DNA from: Sporolactobacillus pectinivorans
GTDB taxonomy: Bacteria > Bacillota > Bacilli > Bacillales > Sporolactobacillaceae
NCBI RefSeq assembly: GCF_002802965.1
Contig: NZ_NXGA01000001.1
Span: 376,975-440,974, forward strand
Length of the DNA: 64,000 nt
Reading direction: 5' to 3'
Part shown: piece after piece, positions 30,345-41,297 of the stretch
Layout of the letters: the number at the start of each line of letters is the position of its first letter
How positions within the stretch are numbered: position 1 is the stretch's first letter
Program-made: the position numbers and the translations under genes
Notes under the pieces: generated by a model
The model's database searches: none
The model's input: the letters and a program-made list of their open reading frames with translations, nothing else
Told to the model about the DNA's origin: nothing

Positions 30345-31193
30345 TCATGCCTGCTCTTTCGGCGGTTTCATGTTCCGGACCACTTCCATGACATTGCCAT
30401 CTTCCATAAACAGCCTGTCTTCCTGCTCAATAATGGATAACTTTAATAACGAGATATAGTGATCCACCAGCTTGGGCTGCTCATCTTTCTTTTCAACAAA
30501 AACCGCCATTCCTGCGACAGTCGCGCCAAATTCCTTGGTCAGATTCATCATGCCCTTCATCGTCCCGCCGGCTTTCATAAAATCATCGACGATCAGAACG
30601 TGTGCCCTTTCCTTCAGACTTCTTCTGGGCAAAACCATAGTCTGAATCCTTTTCGACGATCCTGAAATATAATTAATGCTGACAGTCGATCCTTCAGTCA
30701 CCTTGCTGCTCCTGCGAACGACAATGACCGGAACATTGCACTGTGAGGCAACTGCATAAGCCAGTGGAATACCCTTTGTTTCCATAGTCATGATCGTATC
30801 AACCTTATCCTCAGCATAAACCGAAGCAATCAGGCGGCCAATCGCATTAACCACATCAGGTCTTCCCAGAATATCCGTCATGTACAAATAACCGCCAGGA
30901 AGCAGCCGGTCGGGATTTGTCATTTGTTCTTTCAAATCCCCCAGCAAGATCCGGGCTTCACTGCAGCTCATGCATGGCAGATAGCTGACACCGCCCGCAG
31001 CTCCGGCTAATGTCTGAAGTTTGCCGACGCCCTGTGATTCAAAGTTCTCTTTTATAATGGTCAAATCCTCACTGATTGAGGATTTTGCTGATTCATACCG
31101 TTCGGAAAAATAAGAAAGCGGGATAATCTGGTGCGGATGTTGCAGCAGAAATCCTGTCATATCTACTAGTCTGCTGCTTCGCCTGAGTTTCAT
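30345..31193 (-). CDS. purR: Purine operon repressor PurR
   Basis: PRPP-sensitive repressor of purine genes in Firmicutes. The 282-residue protein has an N-terminal winged-helix DNA-binding domain (residues 1-75: LRRSSRLVDMTGFLLQHPHQIIPLSYFSERYESAKSSISEDL) fused to an enzymatically inactive PRTase fold whose PRPP motif is VLIVDDFMKAGGTMKGM (about 200-216). GGAGGA lies before the ATG. Its promoter at 31226-31254 is flanked by inverted PurBox-like sequences, pointing to autoregulation. Directly downstream of ispE, upstream of spoVG. Confidence 0.95.
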   Translation of the reverse strand: MKLRRSSRLVDMTGFLLQHPHQIIPLSYFSERYESAKSSISEDLTIIKENFESQGVGKLQTLAGAAGGVSYLPCMSCSEARILLGDLKEQMTNPDRLLPGGYLYMTDILGRPDVVNAIGRLIASVYAEDKVDTIMTMETKGIPLAYAVASQCNVPVIVVRRSSKVTEGSTVSINYISGSSKRIQTMVLPRRSLKERAHVLIVDDFMKAGGTMKGMMNLTKEFGATVAGMAVFVEKKDEQPKLVDHYISLLKLSIIEQEDRLFMEDGNVMEVVRNMKPPKEQA

Positions 31194-31204
31194 GGTAATC
31201 CTCC

Positions 31205-31254
31205 AAACACGAATAATTTAAAACAATTCTACTCCATTATTCGTATTTAGACAA
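31205..31254 (-). promoter_or_regulatory. purR promoter embedded in inverted PurBox-like operator
   Basis: Minus strand -35 TTGTCT (31249-31254), 17-base spacer, -10 TAGAAT (31226-31231). A perfect 9-bp inverted repeat, ACGAATAAT (31209-31217) and ATTATTCGT (31236-31244), spaced by 18 bases, brackets the -10. Each arm extends to a 10-11 of 13 match to the PurBox AWWWCCGAACWWT, and the spacing is close to the 16-17 known for PurR operators. The right arm overlaps the ispE stop codon. Confidence 0.68.
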
Positions 31255-32118
31255 GAGTGTAAACGGTTTACACAGACGGACGGCATAGACTTGCGAACAA
31301 TAACCCTTCATGCCGTTCAACAGTCTCTGCATCCGTGATTCGTGTTGTGTCAGCCCGAACACCGTCGGACCGCTTCCACTCATCAGAATCCCTTCCGCCC
31401 CAATTTGCCGCATGTGCTCTTTGATTTTTGCAATTTCAGCCACTTTTTTCATTGTTACTGTTTCAAGTGTATTGCCAAGCAGCCGGCAAATGGCAGAAAA
31501 ATTATTTTCCGCAATCGCCTCAACCATCGCATCCACGTCGGGATGCATCGCCGGCAGCGTATCCCATTCTTTATAAATTTGTCCCGTCGCAACTGAAACA
31601 TCAGGTTTTACCAGAATGACCCAGCAAGGCGGCAGTTCAGGAAGCAGACTGATTTCTTCGCCCCTGCCCGTCGCAAGCGCCGTCCCTCCTTTAACGCAAA
31701 AAGCTACATCCGATCCGATTTCTCTGGCTACTTCAAGCATATCTTCATAGCTCATTCCAAGCTGCCAGAGTCGATTGAGCGCCCGGATAGCCGCGGCCGC
31801 ATCGCTGCTTCCGCCCGCGAGCCCGGCTGCGACGGGAATGCGCTTCAGTATCGTCATTTCTATGCCTCTGCGCACAGAATACCTCTCTTTGATCAGCTGC
31901 GCGGCCTGATAGGCAAAATTCCGGTCATCTTCAGGAACATAGGGGGCAGACGAATGCAGAATAATCCGGTCATCACCCGGAAGGTCGCTGCATTCCAGTC
32001 GATCCGCCAGATCAATCGTCGCCATGACCATACGCACTTCATGATAGCCGTCGTTTCGCCTGCCAAGCACATCAAGGGATAAATTTATTTTTGCCGGCGC
32101 TTTTTCAAGTACTTTCAA
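31237..32118 (-). CDS. ispE: 4-diphosphocytidyl-2-C-methyl-D-erythritol kinase
   Basis: GHMP kinase of the MEP isoprenoid pathway. N-terminal EKAPAKINLSLDVLGRRNDGYHEV substrate site, the ATP loop PVAAGLAGGSSDAAAA (about residues 95-110) and the C-terminal GILMSGSGPTVFGL. The frame is open to 32157, but the conserved start (MxxLEKAPAKINLSLDV) corresponds to a TTG at 32116-32118 preceded by GGGGGG, giving 293 residues. Its stop codon lies within the purR operator. The conserved veg-sspF-ispE-purR order is kept. Confidence 0.94.
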   Translation of the reverse strand: MKVLEKAPAKINLSLDVLGRRNDGYHEVRMVMATIDLADRLECSDLPGDDRIILHSSAPYVPEDDRNFAYQAAQLIKERYSVRRGIEMTILKRIPVAAGLAGGSSDAAAAIRALNRLWQLGMSYEDMLEVAREIGSDVAFCVKGGTALATGRGEEISLLPELPPCWVILVKPDVSVATGQIYKEWDTLPAMHPDVDAMVEAIAENNFSAICRLLGNTLETVTMKKVAEIAKIKEHMRQIGAEGILMSGSGPTVFGLTQHESRMQRLLNGMKGYCSQVYAVRLCKPFTLLSKYE

Positions 32119-32180
32119 ACAATCCCCCCGCTTTATTTTCACTCTCTCCCTATTCATAATAAATGAAACCGTCTATAAGA

Positions 32181-32220
32181 AAAAGGGGTCCGTACCCTTA
32201 TCGGGCAGAAACCCCTTTTT
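32181..32220 (-). terminator. Bidirectional terminator between sspF and ispE
   Basis: AAAAAGGGGT and ACCCCTTTTT form a 10-bp stem with a 20-base loop that itself contains a short GGGTA/CCCGA pairing. It ends the sspF transcript about 8 bases past its stop codon. Confidence 0.85.
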
Positions 32221-32226
32221 TCATGC

Positions 32227-32415
32227 TCAATCATTGTGCTTTCCAGCGCCAGTCAGCTGCTGTTCAGCTATTTCGATGGCGCGCCGTACCATATTTCCCG
32301 CATCGCGGGCCCGGATACCGCCCCATCCTTCATTCTTGACCGTATCATAAAAACCCAGCTCTTTGGCAAGCTCAATTTTAAACGATTCAGACATGATGCC
32401 TCTCCGTCTGGCCAT
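32227..32415 (-). CDS. sspF: Small acid-soluble spore protein, SspF type
   Basis: Alpha/beta-type small acid-soluble protein that coats forespore DNA. The 62-residue product [54 protein letters not shown] matches the SspF subgroup throughout, including the germination-protease-like [10 protein letters not shown] region. The ATG at 32413-32415 is preferred over a GTG three codons earlier because family members start MxRRRG. A sigma-G-type promoter lies at 32452-32482. Between veg and ispE as in B. subtilis. Confidence 0.95.
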   Translation of the reverse strand: MARRRGIMSESFKIELAKELGFYDTVKNEGWGGIRARDAGNMVRRAIEIAEQQLTGAGKHND

Positions 32416-32451
32416 GACCGGCACAACCCCTTTCGAATGGTCGAGCAGAAA

Positions 32452-32482
32452 TAGGCTGTGCCAAATAGCTTTCCTCTATTCA
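32452..32482 (-). promoter_or_regulatory. sspF promoter (sigma-G type)
   Basis: Minus strand -35 TGAATA (32477-32482), 18-base spacer, -10 CAGCCTA (32452-32458), a 6-of-7 match to CATnnTA. This is the expected class for an SASP gene. Confidence 0.6.
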
Positions 32483-32633
32483 TGAAAAGTGGTAGAATGA
32501 TTTCTGATGAAAAGGATTTCAGACAGCATAAACGCGCATTGCTACTTCATTCCTCTATGTCTGGGAACAAGGCGCATGCGCGTATCCGCTCAGTTAATCA
32601 ATTGTCTTCATTCGGAAAAAGAGTGGGAAATCT

Positions 32634-32888
32634 TTATTGCCCGCTTGCCATTTCCTCTAAAAAGGTGAGTTCTACCGAGTCTGTCAGTACATCCGTATAG
32701 CTGTAGGAAACGCGGTCATACGCGTTTGAATCCTTATCAAGCCGGACGATGAATACTGACGGATAGGTCCCTTCCAAAACACCAATGCGTTGAATCGTTT
32801 TGCGCCTGCCCCCATTTGCTTTAAGGGTTAAACGTCTGCCGACGCGTTCATCTAAAGCGCCTTTGATATCATCAATGGTTTTTCCCAT
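32634..32888 (-). CDS. veg: Veg family protein
   Basis: An 84-residue Veg protein ([62 protein letters not shown]). Veg is an abundant vegetative protein of Firmicutes; in B. subtilis it stimulates biofilm matrix genes by antagonising SinR. GAGGTGG precedes the ATG and a good sigma-A promoter lies at 32916-32944. Located between yabG and sspF as in B. subtilis. Confidence 0.95.
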   Translation of the reverse strand: MGKTIDDIKGALDERVGRRLTLKANGGRRKTIQRIGVLEGTYPSVFIVRLDKDSNAYDRVSYSYTDVLTDSVELTFLEEMASGQ

Positions 32889-32915
32889 CCCGACAATCCA
32901 CCTCGCTTAATTTTA

Positions 32916-32944
32916 AGTGTAACACAATGGACGTCAAAAAGCAA
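32916..32944 (-). promoter_or_regulatory. veg promoter (sigma-A, extended -10)
   Basis: Minus strand -35 TTGCTT (32939-32944), 17-base spacer, -10 TACACT (32916-32921) with a TGT extended element. Confidence 0.65.
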
Positions 32945-33109
32945 ATAGCTTGAATTATATCAAGAAACCATTAGCGATGTCAATGCTTTTGCTAATAAAT
33001 TTTTGCCCATTTTGAACATCTTTTGTTAGTATGCGCCTGGTAACTAAGTAAAATTCCTTTTTGCAGAAGGAAAAATGAAGTGCATACTTTTTTTCGTGAT
33101 AAGAAGCAC

Positions 33110-33973
33110 TCAATCCGATGGAAAAGGCAGCCCTGTCCGCAGCATGCCCCTGCTCTCAACTCCACCCAGCCCGCCGGCTCCTGTCAAAGTATTGCGCAAT
33201 ACCTCCCAGACGTTAACACTATCCATGAAAGAAGTGAAACTGATTTTGGCAACGAGGTAAACCGGATCCAGTGCATGAATATTCACGCGGTCGGGAGAAC
33301 TGGCAAAATTGGCACCGGCGCGGATCAGCAATTCAAAATTTGACTGGCAGGCACCAGCAAAAATCACCATCTGATCCAGGCTTGGCCAGTGAAACCGGAC
33401 TTCTTTTACTGTGCGGATGAAGTGCCCCGAATGCCGGTATGCCTTGATCTCTTCCGTTGTTCCTTTGTTTTTCATAAAAGCGTCATGACCAGTCAGCACC
33501 AGAATATCCGGGCGGATCTGCCCTGCCAGCTTCGGCACTCTTTCCGGCATATCCGACTCCATCATGTACTTCCCAATAACCGGAATCCTCAGCCTCTCAT
33601 AGACAGCCAGGCATTTCTTCAGATAGAATGGATCACCGTCAATATGCAGTACGCGCCCGGGCATTTCAAAATAAGAAGCGTCCGACCGGTAGCCGCTGGT
33701 TGCCGTATATTCCCGCTTCATCCTCATCTGCTGATAATCCTGCCTGAAAAGTTTGTACGACTCCGCTTCTTTGGATCTTGTGATTTTTTCGTATTTCTCA
33801 CGCTCGTCTTCTGTGACGGTAATTAAATCATCAAGAGGCGCATCCGCAAAGAGCCGAAGATCGTGGCCGGTCAGTTCGGCCGTTTCCGTTTCGGCGTGAA
33901 TTTTCACGACACGAAAAGGCAGATCGCAATGATATGACGTCCGCGCCACGATATCTCCCACCTGAATCGCCAT
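33110..33973 (-). CDS. yabG: Sporulation-specific protease YabG
   Basis: Cysteine-type protease that trims spore-coat proteins (mother cell, sigma-K in B. subtilis). The 287-residue protein shows an N-terminal SH3-like start MAIQVGDIVARTSYHCDLPFRVV and family blocks VLHIDGDPFYLKKCL, DILVLTGHDAF and IFAGACQSNFELLIRAGANFASSPDRVNIHALDP. The frame is open to 34036, but GAGGGG is placed for the ATG at 33971-33973. Between rsmA and veg, as in B. subtilis. Confidence 0.94.
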   Translation of the reverse strand: MAIQVGDIVARTSYHCDLPFRVVKIHAETETAELTGHDLRLFADAPLDDLITVTEDEREKYEKITRSKEAESYKLFRQDYQQMRMKREYTATSGYRSDASYFEMPGRVLHIDGDPFYLKKCLAVYERLRIPVIGKYMMESDMPERVPKLAGQIRPDILVLTGHDAFMKNKGTTEEIKAYRHSGHFIRTVKEVRFHWPSLDQMVIFAGACQSNFELLIRAGANFASSPDRVNIHALDPVYLVAKISFTSFMDSVNVWEVLRNTLTGAGGLGGVESRGMLRTGLPFPSD

Positions 33974-34174
33974 TTTCCCGTTCCCCTCTTCCCGAAAGCA
34001 CCGCTGATATGTCCAAAATCGGAACCATCCTTGCATTTTATGCGAGCAGAACGACAGTTATGTCCGCAAGGATAGATAGGTGAACCGAAAGTTATTGGGT
34101 CGTTGCCTGCCGTTTTTTTCAATTTCAGACGAATCGAAGCATGCAAAAAGCGGCCGCAACAGCGAACCGCTTTT

Positions 34175-35056
34175 CTATTTTGCCGTTATTAAATGCCGCA
34201 GACTGTCACTGAGCTTCGCAAATTCTTCAATCGTCAGTGTTTCGCCCCGGCGCCCCGGATCAATACCCGCTGCACTAAGAGCCAACAAAATTTCCGGCTT
34301 CCGGTCTTTGGAAAACAGATTGTTCATCAGATTATTCATTAATGTTTTCCGCCTTTGAGCAAAGCTGGCTCGCACCAGCCTGAAGAAGAAATCCTCATCT
34401 GCCACTTTCACTTTTTTATCCGGACGTATTTCCAGACGGATCACGGCCGAGTCAACATTGGGCTGAGGAACAAAAACGGTTTTCGGCACAGTCAGGACGA
34501 TCTCAGGATCAGCCACGTACTGGACGGCGATGGACAGCGATCCATAGCTTTTTTCGCCTGGTGCCGCTCCGAGCCTGCCCGCCACCTCTTTCTGAATCAT
34601 CACAACAATGGTCTGTATCGGCACATCGGCGGTAAGCAGTTTCATCAGAATCGGTGTTGTCACATAATAAGGCAGGTTGGCAACAACTGTAACCGGGACA
34701 CCCGGCGGACATTCCTCAGCGATCACCTGCTGAAGATCCATTTTCAGCACATCGCCGAATCGAATCGAAACATTGTCATACCCTTGAAGGGTTTCCTCCA
34801 AAATCGGTTTCAGGCGTTGATCAATCTCAACCGCAATAACTTTTTGCGCGCTTTCAGCCAGATACTGCGTCAGCGCACCAGCTCCCGGACCGATTTCGAG
34901 CACGCAGCTCCCCTTGCTCAGTCCGGCAGCCTCGACGATCTTCTTAAGAATATTCTCGTCAACCAGAAAGTTCTGGCCCAAACTCTTCTTCAACGTAAAT
35001 CTGTGCTGGCGAATGACATCGTGTGTTACTTTCGGTGAAGAAATCCGTTTAGTCAC
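34175..35056 (-). CDS. rsmA: 16S rRNA dimethyladenosine transferase (KsgA)
   Basis: Dimethylates two adjacent adenines near the 16S 3' end. The 293-residue SAM-dependent enzyme has [15 protein letters not shown] (about 23-37), SAM motif [16 protein letters not shown], the acidic VAVEID and catalytic [11 protein letters not shown] (about 128-138), plus the C-terminal rRNA-binding domain ([15 protein letters not shown]). Overlaps the end of rnmV by 8 bases; the rnmV-rsmA pair is a conserved unit. Confidence 0.96.
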   Translation of the reverse strand: MTKRISSPKVTHDVIRQHRFTLKKSLGQNFLVDENILKKIVEAAGLSKGSCVLEIGPGAGALTQYLAESAQKVIAVEIDQRLKPILEETLQGYDNVSIRFGDVLKMDLQQVIAEECPPGVPVTVVANLPYYVTTPILMKLLTADVPIQTIVVMIQKEVAGRLGAAPGEKSYGSLSIAVQYVADPEIVLTVPKTVFVPQPNVDSAVIRLEIRPDKKVKVADEDFFFRLVRASFAQRRKTLMNNLMNNLFSKDRKPEILLALSAAGIDPGRRGETLTIEEFAKLSDSLRHLITAK

Positions 35057-35612
35057 CGGCAGGACCTCCCCGTTTTATTGAAGCCATCGCCCGTTCCAGT
35101 TCTTCCGGAGTAATCTGAAACATTCTCAGCCGTTTGTACAGCTGTTTTCCATTTGCATAGCCGATTTTCAGCGAATCACCAAGCTGCTGGCGAAGTGCCC
35201 GTGACCGAGGACCGCCCAGCAGTTCATATGCTCTGAGCTGCTCGAGAGAAATCTGTTCTTCCGGCTCGTCGAACTGTGTGTAAACCCTGGAAAGTGCTTC
35301 CCGAATCGCAGCAGGTGACGCATGCTCGATACCGAGGCTTTCATTCGCGGCGCCCTGGCCCTGTTTCCGTGTAATAAAAGCGTGTTTGCACCCGGGAACT
35401 TCTCGGCTGACGATTTTTCGGATCCGTTCGCCCGGATAATCCGGATCGGTCAGCACGATCACGCCTCGCCTTTTCTGTGCGTGTCGGATGGTTTCAATTG
35501 TACGCCTGCTGACACGGGACCCGTTCGTTTCGATCGTATCAGCATCCAAGGCGCGGCGGATGGCTTCGGTATCACTTTTTCCTTCCACAACAATTATTTC
35601 TTTTACAATCAT
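35049..35612 (-). CDS. rnmV: Ribonuclease M5
   Basis: TOPRIM endonuclease that matures 5S rRNA. The 187-residue protein starts with [22 protein letters not shown] (TOPRIM glutamate) and has [15 protein letters not shown] (DxD) and the family segment KRRGVIVL...GCKHAFI. AAGGGG precedes the ATG. Sits between tatD and rsmA; yabE, which lies between tatD and rnmV in B. subtilis, is missing. Confidence 0.95.
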   Translation of the reverse strand: MIVKEIIVVEGKSDTEAIRRALDADTIETNGSRVSRRTIETIRHAQKRRGVIVLTDPDYPGERIRKIVSREVPGCKHAFITRKQGQGAANESLGIEHASPAAIREALSRVYTQFDEPEEQISLEQLRAYELLGGPRSRALRQQLGDSLKIGYANGKQLYKRLRMFQITPEELERAMASIKRGGPAGD

Positions 35613-35658
35613 TTATTTTCCCCTTGTTTTATGATCGCTTTCATTTTATTAAAAAAAT

Positions 35659-36426
35659 TCATCGGATATGAAAACAGCGATTGGCATTTTCCGTGGTGAC
35701 CTTCGCCATGTCATCAAACGACAGTCCCTTGATTTCAGCCAGTTTTTCTGTTACCAGACGGACTCTTGCCGGTTCGTTGCGCTTGCCGCGGAAGGGATGC
35801 GGGCTGAGATACGGGCAGTCCGTTTCAACCAGCAGCCGGTCAAGCGGCACTTCGGCAGCAGTTTCCCGCTGCAGCTGCGCATTTTTAAAAGTCAGCAGTC
35901 CGCCAAAGCTGATGTAAAAATTCAGGCTGATAAACTTTTGTGCCCATATCCAGTTGTCGCTGTAGCAGTGCATAACGCCGCCAACGGTCTCCGCATGTTC
36001 CTCCCTGAGGATGCGTTCTGTATCTTCCGTGGCTTCGCGATTATGGATGATGATAGGCAGATCAGCTTCTTTCGCAGCACGGATCTGGCGCCTGAAAATA
36101 TCATGCTGCACCGGTTTCGGTGATTTATCCCAATGATAGTCCAAACCGATTTCGCCAAGTGCCACGATCTTTGGATGTTTCAGGTTGCTTTTGATCCACG
36201 CAAAATCATCATCGGTCATGTCTATTGCATCTTCCGGGTTCCAGCCGATCGCGCCGTAAATTAAGTCATGCCGGTCAATAATCGGAAAAACACGCTCCAT
36301 TGACGGACGGTCAACACCAATAACGATCATCCGGCCAACACCAGCTCCTTTGGCCCGCTGAAGAACATCTTCAAAATCTTCGTCAAATGCCTCGTCATTA
36401 ATATGTGTGTGTGTATCGAACAGCAC
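35659..36426 (-). CDS. tatD: TatD family metal-dependent DNase
   Basis: TIM-barrel hydrolase (YabD type) with Mg-dependent 3'-5' DNase activity in studied members. Metal ligands are visible in LFDTHTHIND, LGEIGLDYHWD (about residue 93), PIIIHNREA, MHCYS and LLVETDCPYLSP. Start: the frame is open to 36435, but the family start MLFDTH corresponds to a GTG at 36424-36426 with AGGGG 8 bases upstream, giving 255 residues. A terminator that closes metG transcripts lies only about 20 bases before it. Confidence 0.94.
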   Translation of the reverse strand: MLFDTHTHINDEAFDEDFEDVLQRAKGAGVGRMIVIGVDRPSMERVFPIIDRHDLIYGAIGWNPEDAIDMTDDDFAWIKSNLKHPKIVALGEIGLDYHWDKSPKPVQHDIFRRQIRAAKEADLPIIIHNREATEDTERILREEHAETVGGVMHCYSDNWIWAQKFISLNFYISFGGLLTFKNAQLQRETAAEVPLDRLLVETDCPYLSPHPFRGKRNEPARVRLVTEKLAEIKGLSFDDMAKVTTENANRCFHIR

Positions 36427-36444
36427 GGATCTCACCCCTCTCAG

Positions 36445-36496
36445 TAAAAAAAGCGGGAAGCTTGTGAGCGTTCACACCTGCCCAGGACTTCCCGCC
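36445..36496 (-). terminator. Terminator after metG / copy-B repeat
   Basis: Minus strand GGCGGGAAGT ... GCTTCCCGC followed by seven Ts; about a 28-base loop. It sits between the intergenic repeat and tatD. Confidence 0.75.
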
Positions 36497-36540
36497 TGCC
36501 GCACGGCTTGTTTGTCACACGGCTGAATATTTTATCATTA

Positions 36541-38776
<2,236 letters not shown>

Positions 38777-38925
38777 TTAATCATGCGCCCTTCCTTTTTT
38801 AACGCTACCTAAAAAAACTATAAGGTTCACGTGAATGAATGTCAAGAAAACGCTAAATCCTATAACTGCGCGATCCGGAGCCGTTGTAAGCATTTTCTCA
38901 ACGCCTGTAAATCGCCGATATTAAA

Positions 38926-38953
38926 AAACCAGGCTTCTGCTTCACCGGCCTGA
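38926..38953 (-). terminator. Terminator after rsmI
   Basis: Minus strand CAGGC / GCCTGG stem followed by six Ts; begins immediately at the rsmI stop codon. Confidence 0.7.
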
Positions 38954-38955
38954 TT

Positions 38956-39843
38956 TCAAGATTCTTCAATGTGATGATAGATTCGGTAAACGTCGCGTTT
39001 CGGCAGCGAACGGTCGACTGCCGCTTGCTTGATCGCTTCTTTGAGCGTCAGTCCCCCGGCGTCCATATAACGTGCGACATGCTCCGGGATATTCAGTGTC
39101 TCCCACCATAGATCTTCGGGTTTTTTTTGTGCTTCCGGGCAACCCTCGACAACCAGGCAGAACTCTCCCTTCGGCTGCCCGCTCCGGTTCAAAAAAGCAA
39201 TCAGCTCTTCGAGTGTCCCTCTAACAAAGGTCTCATATCTTTTGGTCAGCTCCCGTGACAATGAAATCCTGCGATTCCCGAAACTTCTTTTCATGTCTGT
39301 CAGCGTGTCGAGTACACGATAGGGCGACTCATAGAAAATCAACGTGCAGGGAATCCTGCTTAGATCAGTAAGTGCCTGTTTCCGTTCTTTTTTCGGCCTC
39401 GGGAGAAATCCATAAAACAAAAAATGATCTGTCGGCAGGGCAGACGCAATCAGACTTGTAATCGCGGCGTTCGCGCCCGGCAGCGGAACAACAGTGATCT
39501 GCCGGACAGCACATTCAGCCGCAAGGTCGGCTCCCGGGTCCGAGATGCCCGGTGTTCCGGCATCGGTGACAAGTGCCACGCTTTTCCCTGCTTCCAGCTC
39601 AGCAATCAGTTTTTTACCGCTGGACTTTTTATTGTGCTCATGGTAGCTGACCAGAGGCACATGAATGTCAAAATGCGTGCACAGCTTCATCGTATGACGT
39701 GTATCCTCTGCGGCAAGAATATCCGCTTTTTTTAACACATTAAGGGCCCGGAAAGTGATGTCGTCCAAATTGCCGATCGGCGTTGGAACAAGATAGAGCG
39801 TCCCCATGCTGTTATTTTCCTGAAAGCTTTTCTGTTCCCACAT
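38956..39843 (-). CDS. rsmI: 16S rRNA 2'-O-ribose C1402 methyltransferase
   Basis: Tetrapyrrole-methylase-fold SAM enzyme acting on C1402 of 16S rRNA. The 295-residue protein has GTLYLVPTPIGNLDDITFRAL (about 14-34), AAEDTRHTMKLC, LVTDAGTPGISDPG (about 84-97), LPLPGANAAITSLIASALPTD and the C-terminal FCLVVEG. The ATG has a strong AAGGGGG site, and MWEQKSFQ matches other Bacillus starts. Overlaps the end of yazA by 32 bases. Confidence 0.95.
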   Translation of the reverse strand: MWEQKSFQENNSMGTLYLVPTPIGNLDDITFRALNVLKKADILAAEDTRHTMKLCTHFDIHVPLVSYHEHNKKSSGKKLIAELEAGKSVALVTDAGTPGISDPGADLAAECAVRQITVVPLPGANAAITSLIASALPTDHFLFYGFLPRPKKERKQALTDLSRIPCTLIFYESPYRVLDTLTDMKRSFGNRRISLSRELTKRYETFVRGTLEELIAFLNRSGQPKGEFCLVVEGCPEAQKKPEDLWWETLNIPEHVARYMDAGGLTLKEAIKQAAVDRSLPKRDVYRIYHHIEES

Positions 39844-40108
39844 CGGTTCCGCCCCCTTGTATCAATGCCTCTTTCTTTTCCCTTGGTAAGTGCTTAATTG
39901 CCCATTCCCGCCGCAGCGCCTCAGATTTGCCTGGAAATGTTTCTTCGTAGACAATGCGTAACGGTTTATGGCTCCGCGTATACTTTGCACCTCTGCCGCT
40001 GCAGTGCAATGCAAACCTTTGCCGCACATCCACAGCATAGCCCGTGTATAAACTGCCGTCTGCGCATTCCAATATGTAAACACTGTAGTTTTTCATTGGT
40101 TCAGCCAC
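39812..40108 (-). CDS. yazA: GIY-YIG nuclease-fold protein YazA
   Basis: A 98-residue UPF0213-type protein with a single GIY-YIG domain: YSVYILECADGSLYTGYAVDVRQRFALHCSGRGAKYTRSHKPLRIVYEE, including the conserved Arg and Glu. Function is unknown. It overlaps both neighbours (16 bases with trmN6, 32 with rsmI), as in the yabB-yazA-yabC cluster of B. subtilis. Confidence 0.93.
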   Translation of the reverse strand: MAEPMKNYSVYILECADGSLYTGYAVDVRQRFALHCSGRGAKYTRSHKPLRIVYEETFPGKSEALRREWAIKHLPREKKEALIQGGGTDVGTEKLSGK

Positions 40109-40830
40109 ACATCCTCCGTATAGTGCCCGTCTGCTCCATACACAGTAATCGGAGGCAGAACAGCGAGACCGGGACGTCCGCCCTTCGTGCCCTCAACAAG
40201 CACCATGTTGGCCGGTTTGCCGATCTTCGGATGAACAAACTGCAGCCTTTTAGGTTCCATGCCTTCCCGGTGCATGCCGTCCAGAATTTCGACCAGACGT
40301 TCCGGACGGTGTACCATCGCGAACTTCCCACCCTGCCTCAGCAGTTTGCCTGCAGTTTCCAGTACATCCGTAAGCTTAATCAAAATTTCATGGCGTGCGA
40401 TCGCAAGGTGGCGGTTCAATTTCAAATCGCGGGCTGCTTCTTTGTTAAAATAAGGAGGGTTGCAGGTCACTACATCGCAGCAATGACAACCCGTTTTCTC
40501 AGGCAGTGCCTTTGCATCCCCGCATATAAAAGCAACCCGTTTTTCCAGATGATTGATCACGGCGCCGCGTTCAGCCAAACTACAAACCTCCGGCTGAATG
40601 TCTATGCCGGTAATATCACCTTTTGTCCTCTGTGAAAGCAAAAAAGGAATGACACCGTTTCCGGAACACAGATCAACAAGCCTGCCGTGCTGAATCGGGA
40701 CATACACAAATCGCGCAAGCAGAACAGAATCCAGAGAGAATGGAAAAAGATCATTCGATTGTATAATCTTAAGATCCGTATTAAAAAGGTAATCGACACG
40801 CTCATTCCGGCTGATGCTTTCCACACTCAT
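40093..40830 (-). CDS. trmN6: tRNA1(Val) A37 N6-methyltransferase-like protein (YabB)
   Basis: A 245-residue class I SAM methyltransferase. Motif I is LVDLCSGNGVIPFLLSQ (about 51-67), the acidic motif II is TGIDIQ and the N6-adenine catalytic motif is NPPY in VVTCNPPYFNK (about 123-133). It belongs to the TrmN6/YfiC family acting on tRNA; the exact substrate in Bacillus was not deduced from sequence. Confidence 0.9.
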   Translation of the reverse strand: MSVESISRNERVDYLFNTDLKIIQSNDLFPFSLDSVLLARFVYVPIQHGRLVDLCSGNGVIPFLLSQRTKGDITGIDIQPEVCSLAERGAVINHLEKRVAFICGDAKALPEKTGCHCCDVVTCNPPYFNKEAARDLKLNRHLAIARHEILIKLTDVLETAGKLLRQGGKFAMVHRPERLVEILDGMHREGMEPKRLQFVHPKIGKPANMVLVEGTKGGRPGLAVLPPITVYGADGHYTEDVWLNQ

Positions 40831-40924
40831 TCCCCGCTATTCTGAAAGTGCACGATAATGACGAAAAAAAGCCAGTAAGACAAGACGATCATTTTCAGCC
40901 GTGACATCACAAGTGTGCTATTCG

Positions 40925-41290
40925 TCATTTTTTATTCAGGAATGACAGACAGAACAGGCAGTCCCCATCCTTGCGAACACTGCCGTAATGTAAGTTGCAA
41001 ATGTGGAAACCCTCTTTGTAGAGTCTGGCCAGATTATCATAGCCTTCACCTACGCCTGATGCCGAGAGTGATGAATCAGGTTCTGGCTTGGGCCCCTCAT
41101 CCTGCCGGCTGGCCATTTCATCTGTTTTGATCCGCTCTCTTAAATTATGATTTTCAAGAGTCAGGTTCTGGTTTTCTTCCAACATTTCCGTCAGTTGGGC
41201 CTTCACGGTACCGAAGTCTACATAAACCTGACCAAGCTGTTCTTCCAAATGACTGATCTGTGAGAAAAGATCCTTTTTCTCCAAGCTCAT
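40925..41290 (-). CDS. yabA: Replication initiation control protein YabA
   Basis: Negative regulator of DnaA that also binds the sliding clamp DnaN. N-terminal coiled coil (residues 1-60: [47 protein letters not shown]), a variable linker, and a C-terminal zinc-binding domain [23 protein letters not shown] with His and three Cys. The 121-residue length is normal. It precedes trmN6 and follows ricT with an 8-base gap. Confidence 0.95.
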   Translation of the reverse strand: MSLEKKDLFSQISHLEEQLGQVYVDFGTVKAQLTEMLEENQNLTLENHNLRERIKTDEMASRQDEGPKPEPDSSLSASGVGEGYDNLARLYKEGFHICNLHYGSVRKDGDCLFCLSFLNKK

Positions 41291-41297
41291 TCACCTC

